A DNA stretch of 64,000 nt from Arthrobotrys musiformis (Eukaryota > Ascomycota > Orbiliomycetes > Orbiliales > Orbiliaceae), in contig JAVHJL010000001.1 of assembly GCA_036971715.1 (NCBI GenBank), positions 2,976,001 to 3,040,000 on the forward strand, in the 5' to 3' direction. The translations under genes were made by a program, and so were the position numbers. Shown piece by piece: positions 50,801 to 63,400 of this stretch (the stretch's first letter is position 1; each line of letters begins with the position of its first letter). The notes below the pieces were generated by a model. It was not told the DNA's origin, did no database searches, and was given only the letters and a program-made list of their open reading frames with translations.

Positions 50801-53800
50801 TCTAGCTACAACGATATCGACTATCTGTGACGTTACGAGGAGGGTTAGTCGCATCGGTCACGTAAGTCGGATATAGGAATCATGTTCAAAAGCACCGAGT
50901 TCTTTTGGTACCGTGGCGTTTCTCGCGGACGCCATATGCATTCCACGAAATTTCTATATTTCACAAGTTGGGAGATCTGCGGCCGAGCTTCCTCCCCGAT
51001 ACAATATCCATTTTAGTAAATTGTCTCATCAACACAAAAATATCCAACAAACCCCAGCCTCAGTTAATTTCGAAACAGACCATACCAGAGAATAGTCTAC
51101 GGGACAGGTTATGCCACATTTACGATCACTTTCATACTTGCTTGACGAAATGAGTATGGCTCTTTTTTTTAGTGTGTTTGCTCAGCTATCCAAGCTTCAC
51201 TTCAATCAACTTGGCACTTTATCATTCCTGTTACGGCGGTATCTCGTCATGCCATTGCGCCATCAAGAGGGCGAAACATGAGATCCTGTGGCATGCATCG
51301 CCCGCTTCATCGTGCCAGAGCGTATGGCTTTAGAAAGCTACTGTGGACCTTTTTTTCGTTTCCATGTCCCTTCCACGGTAATTTCGGGAAATAGAGGCCG
51401 AACCGTGGAGACTTTGTCGTTTTCGACGGGAGAAGAATATGCATCAGCGGCTCACTCGAGGTAGGGTTGCTAGTTGGATCCTACGTTCTATCGTCTATTG
51501 CAGTATTATCACAGTGCACAATTCCAATGTGTACCCACATCTGCATCAATATTGTTTTAGCACATGCATAATCAATATCCACCCAGCTAGATTAAGTGTA
51601 TTAATCCATGAGGCTGTGGCCACTTACTATATGGCATGTAGAGTCTTTCGGATACGGCGCGAAGCACCTAACTATACATTTAGGCACAGTTTGGTTACGA
51701 GACTGACATTTAGGATTCCTAAGCTACTTTTAAAGCCAACACTGGTACAACTGAGTGTCGATCGTACTCATTGAGATATGGCAATGTTCGAGACAATTAT
51801 TTTTACCTTGTTTTTTCTATAATGCGTGAGAGACGGTATTTCCGACACTAGGATTACAACTTCGGTTACTCTTTGGGAAAAGACTCACCAGTCCTGCAGA
51901 AAATGATTCTGAGTCCTTGACAGGTCGCAAATTACAACCGATATAGTAAATTCAACGGCAACTAGTAGCTGAGGATGCAACATGAGCGGGACGTGCACGT
52001 AACCATCTGCTACCGTCTGATGCTCGTTCGACGCAGGGCTCTCTGCGTATGTCGCGGTTATCGACCTTCCCAATCTTGCACACTAGCCGTGTCATCTGAG
52101 CTTTTCGATCCCTGGAGGTCTAGGCTTGAGACTATGTCCAACCAGTGCGGGGGAAACTGGTATTATCACGCCAAAAAATGATTGACCGCATTTACAATGC
52201 TCATGTACGTTTGTACCCTGATCCTTCCCTCCTTGGCAACCAACCCTGCATATAGAAGAGGAACGGTGGTACATGTACAGTGGCATTCATAAGCCAACAG
52301 AAAGGTGGAAATCCCCATGTAGTGCGACAACTGTGAGGCTATGCTGGCGACACTTTTACCTGTGCATAAAACAATTTATAACAAATTGCTATTTTAATAG
52401 TTACGGTGCCGGAGCGACCAGGTGGAAGGGTGTAATGTCGCCGGTTCCGAACGGACTTAGACCCAATCAACGGCATCAACGGGGTTCTGGGCTAGCTTCT
52501 ATCGAACGCATAGAGAAAGAAAGGACAATAAAAAAAGAAAGAGAGAAAGAAAAATCCGGCGAAATTAGCCCAGTCTCCAATGGGCAGCAGGCCAGCTATC
52601 GGAGAGGCGCACTGACAAAACGGTATTATCACAATTGGGAATGATATATAACGGTATCCACAATAAATCCACGCTACTGCAGGTACCAAATCCAAAATTC
52701 CTAGGCTTGGATCAAAGTTTTTGAAGCCATCGCAAGCCAAACTCTATACCACGGCCTGGTTTCATCCAGATGGCGATTCTTGCAGAGAAGGAGTTTTCTA
52801 CATCTTTGTGGGGTCACATTGACGACATCTCAAGTTTGGGAATCGCTCTAATGGTCAGGTGGCAGTGTCCATAATTTCGAGGGATCCATACATATGCATA
52901 GATAAGATTGCATGAAATTTCTCCCCATGGGATGGGCCCGGGTCCTAGTGATAGTGCAAGTGAGAAACCGGCGATACATAACATTGCCACTAGAGACTAG
53001 TGCCAGGAGTCCTTGACATAGATTATAGTAGGAATTAGCCCACCATATATGAAACGACCGATCGTCCAAAGTAGATACCGGAAGCGTTAACAGGACAGTT
53101 TTATCTCCTACGGCTGCATAAGATTTGTCCCCTGCAGATGCAGGTACAAGACTACAAGGTGTATTCTTCTCGACAGCCCCGAGTGCTGGTTTTGCGTTGA
53201 TAGTCGAGACTAATCAATCTATGCATGATATTGGTACATACATGATATCGATGGTAGTTTAGCTTTAGAGCGAACAAACGCGAAAATAGGTACTTCGATC
53301 GTGATTATATGGGTAGGGAAATCCTCAAATACGTGAGCGTTTTCTTGCTTTGCGAGCTTCGACAAAGCGGTGCCAGGTACCTCTCCGGTTGTGAATAGCT
53401 CAGTTACACACCGCTTCGTATTATGTCTGTAGGTCCTTGGTAGTTGACCAGCGCCCAATTTCAACAAGACCGCACTGAAGACTGCTATTATTGTGAAGAT
53501 CTGTAAGAGCAAATTAGTCCCAAATCAATTTGGTAAACTGTCCGATATTTCTCGCTCAAGCTGCCAATTTCGGTGATCAGTATGGGGCCGACAGGGGACC
53601 CTTCTGTGCCCCATTTTGCTTCTTCTACCAGCCATTTTTATGGCGAGTGCGCTGACCCCCACAAATACCGGTACGTGATTTCCCCCAGGATTCAAGATTT
53701 GAGGCCCAACACGATTGATCCCGGGAGACTAGTCCGAAAATGTTCTGATCTTCAATCAGCATTGTTTGAGCGAAGCTCGCGGCCAACTGGCGATGTGCCT

Positions 53801-56800
53801 CAGAACAGTCAACGTTCAACCATGAATTTTATTAGATAGCCACAACCGATTTATGCAACAAAATGTACAGTATTTCCTGCCGAACACTATGCAAAGCAAC
53901 GCAAATCGATGAAATCAACCTGGCCTTAGGTAGCTTAGCTTAGATCGTGCCCAGTAAGTTTTGAGAATCCTGTTTTCGAGCAGCCTTGAGCCTCGCACGC
54001 GCACTATGTTGATCCAAATGCCAGGGAGGAGAAAAGGTCCCTGCGGGTAGTTTGTAGAAGAATCTGCCAGCATACAAGCCTTGCGAGAACTTTATCTTAA
54101 ACCCACTGCTTTTAACGACAGCTCGAAAACTCTACCACTAAAAAGCTCATGCTGTTTCAAAATTTTCATGATGTAAAAGTTTATTTCCTCACATGGGCAT
54201 CGTGAGATAAAAAATTTTGAAATCCAAAAGTAATATGCGATGTGCAGTCGACAAGGGCAGCGCTGCCCTAAACTTACTCTCGTGTGCAGAGTACTCGCAC
54301 CGCAAAAATCCCATCGCCTCCTCAAAAAGATAGGTCTACAGCTAGGCCTGCCGTTTGCAGGTCGCAGTATAGCCCAGTTTCGACCATCCTTACTATCTTA
54401 GCCATAGCATACCACATATACATAGTTTTGGAATCGCCTATCACTTTGAACGGAGGGGTTAAGCTTGCAGAGGCCCGGTTGTGATTTACAGACCTTAACG
54501 AGCTTTGCATGTACTGCATTGGAGTTTCGTTTAATGGATCGGATTCTCAAACGCCTCTAATGTGTGTGTAGCTATAGCGCAGTACAACATCAATCGTTTC
54601 AAAGACTGCATTGCACCTAATGCCCATGGGACCTTGCCGGGTGGAGCCGGTCGACGTTAGTTGTGGAATGTAGGCGAAAGACAACATGTCCAACAATAAG
54701 ATTCCGACAATTGCAAGCTAGGCATTTTTGTTCCTGACTTGTTCGTGGTGTTACTACCTTGCGCACACTTTTCCATCTCTATCTTCAATTAAACTTTTAT
54801 ACGTACTCGATCAAGAGGAACGGCATGGCACGGCACATGATATTCACGTGGATGTTTACGCCAAGAGTTATAAGTGAGTTATCAATACTACCTCCACGAG
54901 CTCGTTCCTTATCCATGATCCGGATAGTTCACCACAAGGAGATTTTTCAATGAGAAACTTTTTTCCGATTAAAAATTTTTTTTTTTTTTTTTTTAATTTT
55001 TTATAAAGAAATATTTGGACTCTTCTGGTGGGTTTGAAACCCGCCACCGAATAACCGCATGAGCATTAGGATCATGACGAGCTAAGGGGCTCGGAAAGAG
55101 CCTCGCGGTTTCCTCTGTTTCATCATGAGCTTCGAGAAAGAAATGCGGTGAGGATAAATAAAGATAAAAATAAAATAAAATGGAAATAGGATATAAAACC
55201 TCGAAACATTCGACACTTTTGAACTATTGTTGCAATCATGTTGTAGGATCCGGTGATCTAACCTGACCGTTAGACACCTGCGGGGCATTTTTGCTTGCAG
55301 ATTTCACTCCCTCGCAACCTGAGACAGCTCTAAACCTTCGGCTGCAGCTCCGCTCCCATTTTTTTTTTTTTTTTTTTTTTTAAACTCCAACAACCTTTCC
55401 CTTGTTTTTCTTTTCGAGTCGGTTGGCGAGAATTAATGTGAAAAAATAAAAAAAACAAGCTACCGCACTAGATCAGAGGAGGGGTTGGGTGCGCAATGTC
55501 ATCATGAACTATCGTGGGAGAGATATCGGACAGGCTGTCTTGGCCTCGCTAGTGAACCTTGCAAAGTCCAAGGGTTACTATCACCATGGGTGTGTGCATT
55601 GATCGGTGAGGTTTATGTTACGCAAGTCGTCATCCGGCGCATTCCATCCGGCACGTTTCCCTCCCTCTCGAGGTCTTCTAATTTTTGATCGGGCTCAGAT
55701 CGTGAGGGTTTCATTTTGATAACGAGTCCTGCATATTATGATTGCTCTATTGTTCTTTTGATAGCGATATGTGTATTATAAGATCGGAGCGACGCCAGAA
55801 TCAGAACGACGAAGGCAACGGAGCTGGTCAATTTTAGAAAATTTTTGAATTGGAAAATGCCAAAGAGGAAGTAATCCTTCGACATTTGCCTGTTTGGGAA
55901 GATGATGATTCTCAATCAATTTCGGCATAGAACCTTTATGGATGGGTGTGGCATACACACTTACACATACATACATAGAATTTGCCTTGGACGATAGCGT
56001 CGTGCGGTGGGAGATTTCTTTTTGTCGCCTGTCCGAGACCAAGTCATGTAAAACAGCAATCGGGACCGCCCACCAAGTACGAGAGACATTATTCTCGGCT
56101 CGGGCAATGACAGTATGTGTATGCAAGCGCATGTACCAGAGATAGGTACATAGATGTATGTCGACTCGAAGAACAGGAACAAGCAGAAGAAGAAAAGAAA
56201 GATTCCCCGGACACATGTACAGACAATGCAGCCTCAGTTATTTGCTTCTGCCTCACGATTTCCTCTGCGATATAGATGTCGTATATTCTGAACGCCCCTT
56301 GTGGCCCTGAATTACGACAAACCTCGCGCAGATAGCGCAGAAGATGGGCAAATGTCCAGGGGGTCATGACCTAAAAAAAAAAAAAAAAACGGAACAAAGT
56401 GCTTTTTTTGTGTGCTGATGAAGGCGCACCGCACTGTTTGGAACTTGCTTTTGATCCCATTGTGCAGAGCAGAGTCTGCCCGCCCCTCTCGCTGCCCTCC
56501 CCTGCAAAGAGGGTCGCTGCACGGGTTGGGGGATGGTGGATGGTAGATGCGAGGATGTGTGTCTTGATGCGAGGTGTGTGAACATGTACTTACTCTGTAC
56601 AGGACCTCAGACAGCCCGGCTCCCACACGCCAAGACCCAGGAAGAAGCAACGAACGCTGCAATGTCTCTGCGGCAGCACACCAGAATCCGAACTAGTCCT
56701 CTCCACCCCACATCACGCCTGGCGGGCTAACCTGCTTGCTTGCTCGACATGGCTGACTTACCGTTGGGCTCGTCCCTGGACTGGGCATGTTCGTTAAATT

Positions 56801-57192
56801 GCTCTGTGCGAGCGAGATCAAGCTAAGACGCTCTTTTACAGGAAAAGTTTATAACATCTTCATGTCCCCCATCTCTAACCTCATTTTCTCCAAGCAGCTT
56901 CATTGACTTGAACAAATCAGGATCATTGCGCATATACTTAAAGCGTATCCTTCTCCTCTGCCTTCTCCTTCTGATAGATCCATCTGTCAGTTCGAATCCT
57001 ATTGCATCGTGCACTATCACGAGGAAAGAGCCTATATTCCTTTTATTTTTTCCTTTTTTCCTGCTATATATCATATCATATCATATCCATTCCTCAAGAT
57101 AATATACAATACAAGAGACTACCAGTGCCGACGGAAACCTGCCTCCTAAACGGCCTGAGCCATCATATCCTTCCCTACAATTCAGCTATAGA
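47834..57192. other. 9.4-kb gene-poor region
   Basis: No recognisable protein-coding gene, RNA gene or intact transposon was found on either strand. Open frames are short, often lack an ATG, and show no family resemblance. Homopolymers are present (T runs at 54978-54994 and 55360-55380, A run 56373-56389), plus a CATAT repeat just before the next gene (57066-57087). One frame at 53512-53219 (minus) reads as a hydrophobic stretch after a CTTACAG acceptor-like site but cannot be extended into a gene. Base composition does not look like heavy repeat-induced mutation by eye. Confidence 0.5.
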
Positions 57193-59198
57193 ATGCTAGC
57201 TGTCCAGGCACCGCCTAAGCCTATCAAAATGCCTCGCGGTGGAAATTCGAGAATCAAGGTCGACGACAATACCCCAAAAGCAACCCAGGATTGCAAAGTT
57301 TGCAACAGAAGACGCATCAAGTCAGTACCTTATCTACTCCTTCCCCCCCCCCCCCCCCCCCCCCTTAAATTGTAAAAACTAACATAGCCGTTCCCGTCAT
57401 CAGGTGTGACCGGGCTCTACCAACATGTGGTAAGTGTCGAGGAAGGAACCTCGAGTGCCCTGGATATGGCCTTGTCCTCAAATGGGGTCAAGGAGTTGCC
57501 AGCAGAGGAAAACTTGCTGGCAAGTCGTATCCTATCAGAAACCCAGAGCATGCCGTCGCCACCATGTCTAAAGAAAACACCAATATTTCTTTGGCTACCC
57601 CTCCAAAGTCGGCGACTACATCCCCCAAATCAAAGACACATAAACAGGAACCATCCTTTAAACAGCATGCTCCGGCGCCACTCAAACAACAACCTACTTT
57701 CTCTAATGTCAACATTGTAAGAGTTGACTTGTTGAACCAACCGGATGCTGACGCCGATTTCGAAGAGGAAGATGGTCATTTGGGTGGCGGCTGTTGTGGT
57801 GGTTCGGTTGATGCCACTGGGGGGTGGGATGACTGGCTAGTGCAGAATGGAGGAGGGTTGAATACTGCAACTACAACCGCCAGCGGCCTCGATTATTACG
57901 ATAGCAAGCCAACCATGGTTCCTTCTCCACCAAGCTCGGTATACAGTATGGAATACACACCTCCGCTACCGGATTTCGATTTTAGCTACGATCTCAACTC
58001 CCAACTCCCAACAATCCTCCAAAACAACTCCGTAAGAGAACTCATAGCGCATTATGACCAAACATTGGCGGCGATGATGGTCTGGATCGATACCCCTAGT
58101 AATCCTTGGAGAAAAATCATGATTCCACTTGCCATGCAATCGCCCACTCTACTTTTGGCACTATTGGCAGTGTCAGCCAATCATCTATCCGCGCAGAATA
58201 ACGGCAATCCAGCATACTCGTCCGCGGCGACAAGATACCGAGACTCGTCTTTAGCTTTAATCACAAACCGCCTTAAGATTGAAACTCAGACCCTTGGCTA
58301 CCAAAGCCCCGACCCAACTTATCAGATCAGGGACAAGATGGATTCCGATGCTACTTTGGCAGCTATCATCATGCTCACGAACTTTGAGATGATTGGGAGC
58401 CAGACGAACGCCTGGAGAACGCATTTGGATGCCGCTAGGACAATGATCAAGCTCCGAGGAGGTGCGACTCAAATCGCCTCGGAGGACGACCAAACCAGCA
58501 GTTTCTTACTCTCGCAGTTCTTTGTCATTGACGTGCTTGCATCTACCACTACATTCTCTAATGGCGATGCGAAGGATTTCGAGATGCCAGTAAATACTCC
58601 AACTTCTGGTAGAGAGGAGCTTTTTGAGGATTTCCTCAAAGTAATGCACCAGATCACACGCTGGGAACGACAACTTTCCAACCCAGAAAGAACACCACCA
58701 TCAATCCCACCGCCAGAAGCAATACAGACTCGTTTTGAAAGTGCAAGACAGAGAACCGCTAGGGCCTCTACTGCCTTCGCTTCGGTTTTGACTGCTGAAC
58801 AAAAAGACGACTTCAACCATCTTATCAACGTCTACCATCATTCGGGTCTCCTCTATGCTTGGAGGTCTCTTTACAACTTCCCATCAACACACCATTTAAT
58901 AACAACTTCAAAGGGAGAGCTCTATAGATCTCTTCACTCCATCAAGGATCAAAAACGATTCGCAGTTGACCTGGTCTATCCTCTTTTCATTCTTGGAACC
59001 GAGAGTGTCAGTGATGTCAATACTCAACAATATGTACAATGGAGAATGAAAGAGGCCATGGCTGTGACAGGTTTCAGCAACTGCCTTGCCGCCCTTGCTT
59101 TCCTTGATGCATACTGGAGTGAAGCTGGCGTTGAAGAGAGCTGGGTATCCTTCGCAAGGAAATACGGTGATCAAGGCCACCAATTCCTCCTCTACTAA
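57193..59198 (+). CDS. Zn2Cys6 fungal transcription factor
   Basis: Exons 57193-57320 and 57404-59198 give 640 residues. The zinc cluster is Cys34-x2-Cys37-x6-Cys44-x6-Cys51-x2-Cys54-x6-Cys61, binding two zinc ions and DNA. The intron falls between the second and third Cys (after RRRIK). A Ser/Pro-rich linker and acidic/Gly stretch (FEEEDGHLGGG) follow, then a helical region from about residue 270 to the end (ELIAHYDQTLAAMMVWIDTPSNPWRKIMIPLAMQSPTLLLALLAVSANHL) that resembles the fungal-specific domain Fungal_trans_2. A second in-frame ATG at 57228 (MPRGG) has a better context (AAAATG) and could be the main start. Target genes are unknown; no pathway cluster lies beside it. Confidence 0.9.
57343..57364 (+). 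repeat. Poly-C tract (22 C) inside the intron of the Zn2Cys6 gene
   Basis: Uninterrupted run of C starting 23 bases after the donor GTCAGT and upstream of the AACTAAC branch-like site at 57377-57383. Confidence 0.95.
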
Positions 59199-60120
59199 AG
59201 GCCCTTCTTCTTCTTCTTGAAGGACATATTGATTTTTCCTTGTTTTGCATATCAAAGGTGTGAGTATCTATCGTTTTGGAGTTTGGTTTCGGTGCTGGTT
59301 CTTTTTCACTTCTTATCCTATAATGATCCACTTTTTAGTCTCCTTCCCTCCTGGTGCATTGATGCACCTTCCCTTTTTCTTTCGATGCGGGCATATGTAT
59401 TTCCTCTTTATGTTCACTCATGCCCCTCATTGTAATGGCTAATGTCCCCCGTTTACATCAACAAATACCTTCTATGTATATTTTCTCTCAACATTTATGG
59501 ATCGATTGTCTATATTTTGGCTGGAACCGGGTCAGGAACAAAGCCTCTGGCATGCAATGTGTGGTTTCCTATTCAATGGAGTTCGAACTTGGCTTTCTTT
59601 TACGTGGGTGGTGTGGCAAACTCGCTTTTTGGTCTATGGTTTTCTTTCTTTCCTTCTCTCTTTCCTTTTTCTTTCCTTTCTCTTTCATAGTCGTGTTTTT
59701 CTCCTTATCTTCTGTTTCATCCTGGGGTTGTATCTGTCCTACATAGAAAGAATATCACGGTCGTTTACGGTGTAGTGCATTAATTTCCAAAATTTTACTT
59801 TTTCTCTCCCATCTTCGATATTACAAGAGCTGCGTTATTGTCGCTAGTTTCATTATTCCTAGCACATGTATCATGAGGGAAATGGATTGACCCAGGACAA
59901 AAGGTGCATGCATAAGTATCCAGTCACATAGCACTAGCTAGTTTTAATCGCGGTATATATATGTACCATGCGTAGTACCATGCGGAAACTATCGATCTCC
60001 TTTCTTCATGCATCGACGATTATTTAACATTGATACCTGTGGCTACGCGAAGAAACGGCGCACCCCTCTGACTCCCTCCATTCTTCCTACTATTGTAAAT
60101 ATGTCCAATGGCTCATGGCC

Positions 60121-60151
<31 letters not shown>

Positions 60152-60426
60152 CTCAACCCCGCTAGATCAGGAAACCTTTCCGAATGCTAGTTCTATCATG
60201 GCTTGATCCGCAACCCGATAGCCTAGGCAATTCGTTCCAAAGTTCTTTTTTTGTTGTTATTATTTTGTGGGGTTGTCTGTTGTCAAAGTTAGACTCAATG
60301 GTTCTAGCTAATCGCAAATACGTTGGCCGTATGCGCAGGAATTTGGGAGCTTCCTGAAGCTTCGAATAATTAATGCATAAAGGGTTCGGCCGCATCAAAA
60401 CCGAGGTTGGAATGAAAAAAATGTGA

Positions 60427-60459
<33 letters not shown>

Positions 60460-63400
60460 ACGGGATCTAGCCAGGTTTGCGACGTGTTTATTCTCCTTCC
60501 TCCCAAAAAACTAGCTGAGAGCATAAACTGTATACATTGGCTGTAGTTACATCTGTGCATACCTACATATGTACATACATCCACAAGGGGTGCATACGTA
60601 ATTTTTGAGCAACGTTCAACTCCGGTATCCTTCGCGGAACGGAGTCAATTGCAAAGAAGTTTTCACAGTCTCGTAACGATAGCGTTAGCCACGGTTGGTT
60701 GTGGCGTTTGGGCCTACAGCACACATACATAGTAGTAGAACCTGGAAGGCGGGATTTTTCTTACTGTTTTTCTTTTTTTTTTCCTTTTCTCACTTTTTTT
60801 AAACACAATTTTATGAAGCCTCGTACCCCCTCCTATATCGACTATACTATGGAGTACCTATTATGTTATGGAGATGCGCATAGCACAAGGATCCCGCTAC
60901 TAGAGTACTAACGATCCCTACGAGGTGGCCTGAACATGAGATCTTGAACATGGATATATGGCAAGGTCTATTTCCTCCACCCTCGTACCAGACCTCGCTA
61001 TATTTTCTTTGCAATTCGCCAAACAACCGAGACATTTCATCTGCCTCTAGGGTCCATCTAAAGTTAAAATATTGAATTTAGTTCGATTCTTTGATCCAGC
61101 ATCTTACCTCAACCATGCACATGTGGATGTATGTATAGTTACTACGCTAAATCATCTAGCCTTGGGGTTCTTAGCAAACTCATGTTTCAGCATGGCCTGG
61201 CTTCAAGAGATAGTCGGAATTTAGGGAGGCATACCTGACTAAGTTTCCCTCAGCTGATCAGCACGAGCTAGGTACTTATGTATGTATGTACGTAGGATTA
61301 CAGAAGTACTCATGGGTTTTTTTGGGCGTATCAAGTTAAATAATAATATATAACATTCTGATCTACATTGCAGGAACTCTTCAATGCGACCGCTTGGGTC
61401 GCTTCTACATTTAATATATATTGAGTGGCAGCGGCAGCCGTTGCGTGAATTCGGGGTTTGGTGGTGCATCTACCTTCGCTTGATGGCGCCAATAGAATGC
61501 CTTCGCGTGAGCCCTTGTGGTGTGCGGCCCTGCATCTCGATAGGCTCAATCGACCGGGGCAGGGCCGGGCTTTCCATGCCGGATTTCCAGGAAGCTAGAC
61601 TATCCTTGGAACAGTTCGAATTCTCAATAAATTTAGTCTGGAGGTCACTCCCTGCGTGCAATTGGGTTGGGAAGCGTTGGCGATTTCTAAATTTCCTTAG
61701 GCCTATGATATCTTCAAATATAGAAAAAGAAAGAAAGATGCTCTGACTTGCTCTCGAGCTCTCTCTCCCTCAGATTGCCAATACGACGGTAATATTACTC
61801 TGTGATAGCCTCCTATGCCAACGAATCTCGTCATTGGTGGCAGAATACTGAAATCGAAAAAAAATCGAGACTTGAATGAAAGATTGGGATCTATCCCAGG
61901 CACTGACAAGGTTATTGAAGCGGGTCAGAGTCCAAAGCACTTCCTAGCACGCTCCGTGGCGTCTCGATTAGCTCAATGAAGTGGAGAATATTCAGCCACC
62001 CCACGCGTGAAATGTGATAATAATCAAGGAAATAACTCAGAGGGCTTGAGATAATCGCCACATACTGTACTCCGTAATAAGTAAATATATACTAGGACAA
62101 TGAGGTAACCGAGGTTTCAATCGTATAGTGAATGGTGCAGAAAGAAAGCAACTTGATCGAGCACTTTAAAGTTTTCGAGTCTGGAGCCAAAGCGGGGTAC
62201 CAAATATTAGTTTGCCGAAGTTTTCCCACTGTCTCAATACCCAAAAAGGAGATCCCGCAATCCAATCCCAAAGTTCTGGTGGAAAGGTCTAGCTCAGCGC
62301 CTTGGCTTCAGTCGAAATCGGGTGGATGGGTGGGTCTAAGCCCAGATTAGTCTAGGTAAATCGAGGTGCTTACGTCTCTTTGGGTATGAAGCTCTGCAGG
62401 ACCAGCCCGTGGTCACATTCTATCAGTGGTCTGGGTTCGCCGTTTTCCACCTAGTCAACGGCGCTGACACCATCAGTCTGGTTGTTTCTTCGCACTTGCA
62501 TCAAGTAATTTCCTACCGCCGCCGCAGACTTTTAGAGCCGGTAAATCTACGACGAGATAGCTGTAGATTCGGACAGCTTTTCCAGGCGAATCAAGCTGGA
62601 GGGGCTTCTCGCCCGAAATCTATATCTTCATGGGTACACAAGCAAGACCAGAATCTAAGCTAATATTTCTTACTCGGCTAGCATATATTCCGGCGTCGGT
62701 ACTTCTTACCGCTGGATCGAAGCTACGACGCATCACCTGGATTTGCCAAGAACGCCATGCTGCACAGTTCGACTTTTCTCATTTCGACTAAACCACGCCG
62801 GTTTCCGATCTATGGCCGTACGATTCCGTGGCCATAATGGCTTAAAATCGGTGATCAGACTGACCCTCGTCAACTTCACATTTTTATCACCTCCACCACC
62901 TGATATATCACTTTAGTGACAAATATATTTTATTTTATTTATTGTTTGACGAAGGATAGTCAAAAAAAAATCCTCCGCTATCAAATTCCCATCCATCTCT
63001 GTGGCTTGCGCACGTCCATCCAATTCTCAGGTGGATGGTGCATAAGTATGCAGAGTTCTGCTTCTAGGCAATCTTTTAGGCCATCAATTTATCGATAGAG
63101 GTCTCGAATCATGAGCTCAGTTCATGGCCCATGGCTGGGGATTGTGATTATGACATAGCAAACCAGACCTCTAGGGACTAGTTAGCCTGACCTAGCCCCT
63201 CCCTTGGAGATAGAGTTCTAACACCAAATATTAATGCGGCCCTGGGTGCATATAGGTTTAAAAGTTAGCTACGCCATTATCAAATCGAAATTCCAGATTG
63301 TACAGCATGTAGCATTGCTAAGGTTTGATAAATTGGAAAGAGGTCCCATGGTCCCTTGTCACTGCCCTATCTACCCACTGCGAATTGCGGAATAAAACAT

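Noticed and set aside
53219..53512. Minus-strand open frame with a hydrophobic, signal-peptide-like start
   Set aside because: It begins with TTG rather than ATG, directly after an acceptor-like CTTACAG, and no upstream exon or homologous family could be found.
55013..55092. tRNA-like segment on the minus strand: a CTTAGCTC D-arm-like start, a CTCATGC loop and GGGTTTCAAACCC
   Set aside because: The anticodon stem has mismatches, the T-loop lacks the usual TTCRA order and the acceptor arms pair poorly. At best it is a decayed tRNA-like relic, so no tRNA is reported.
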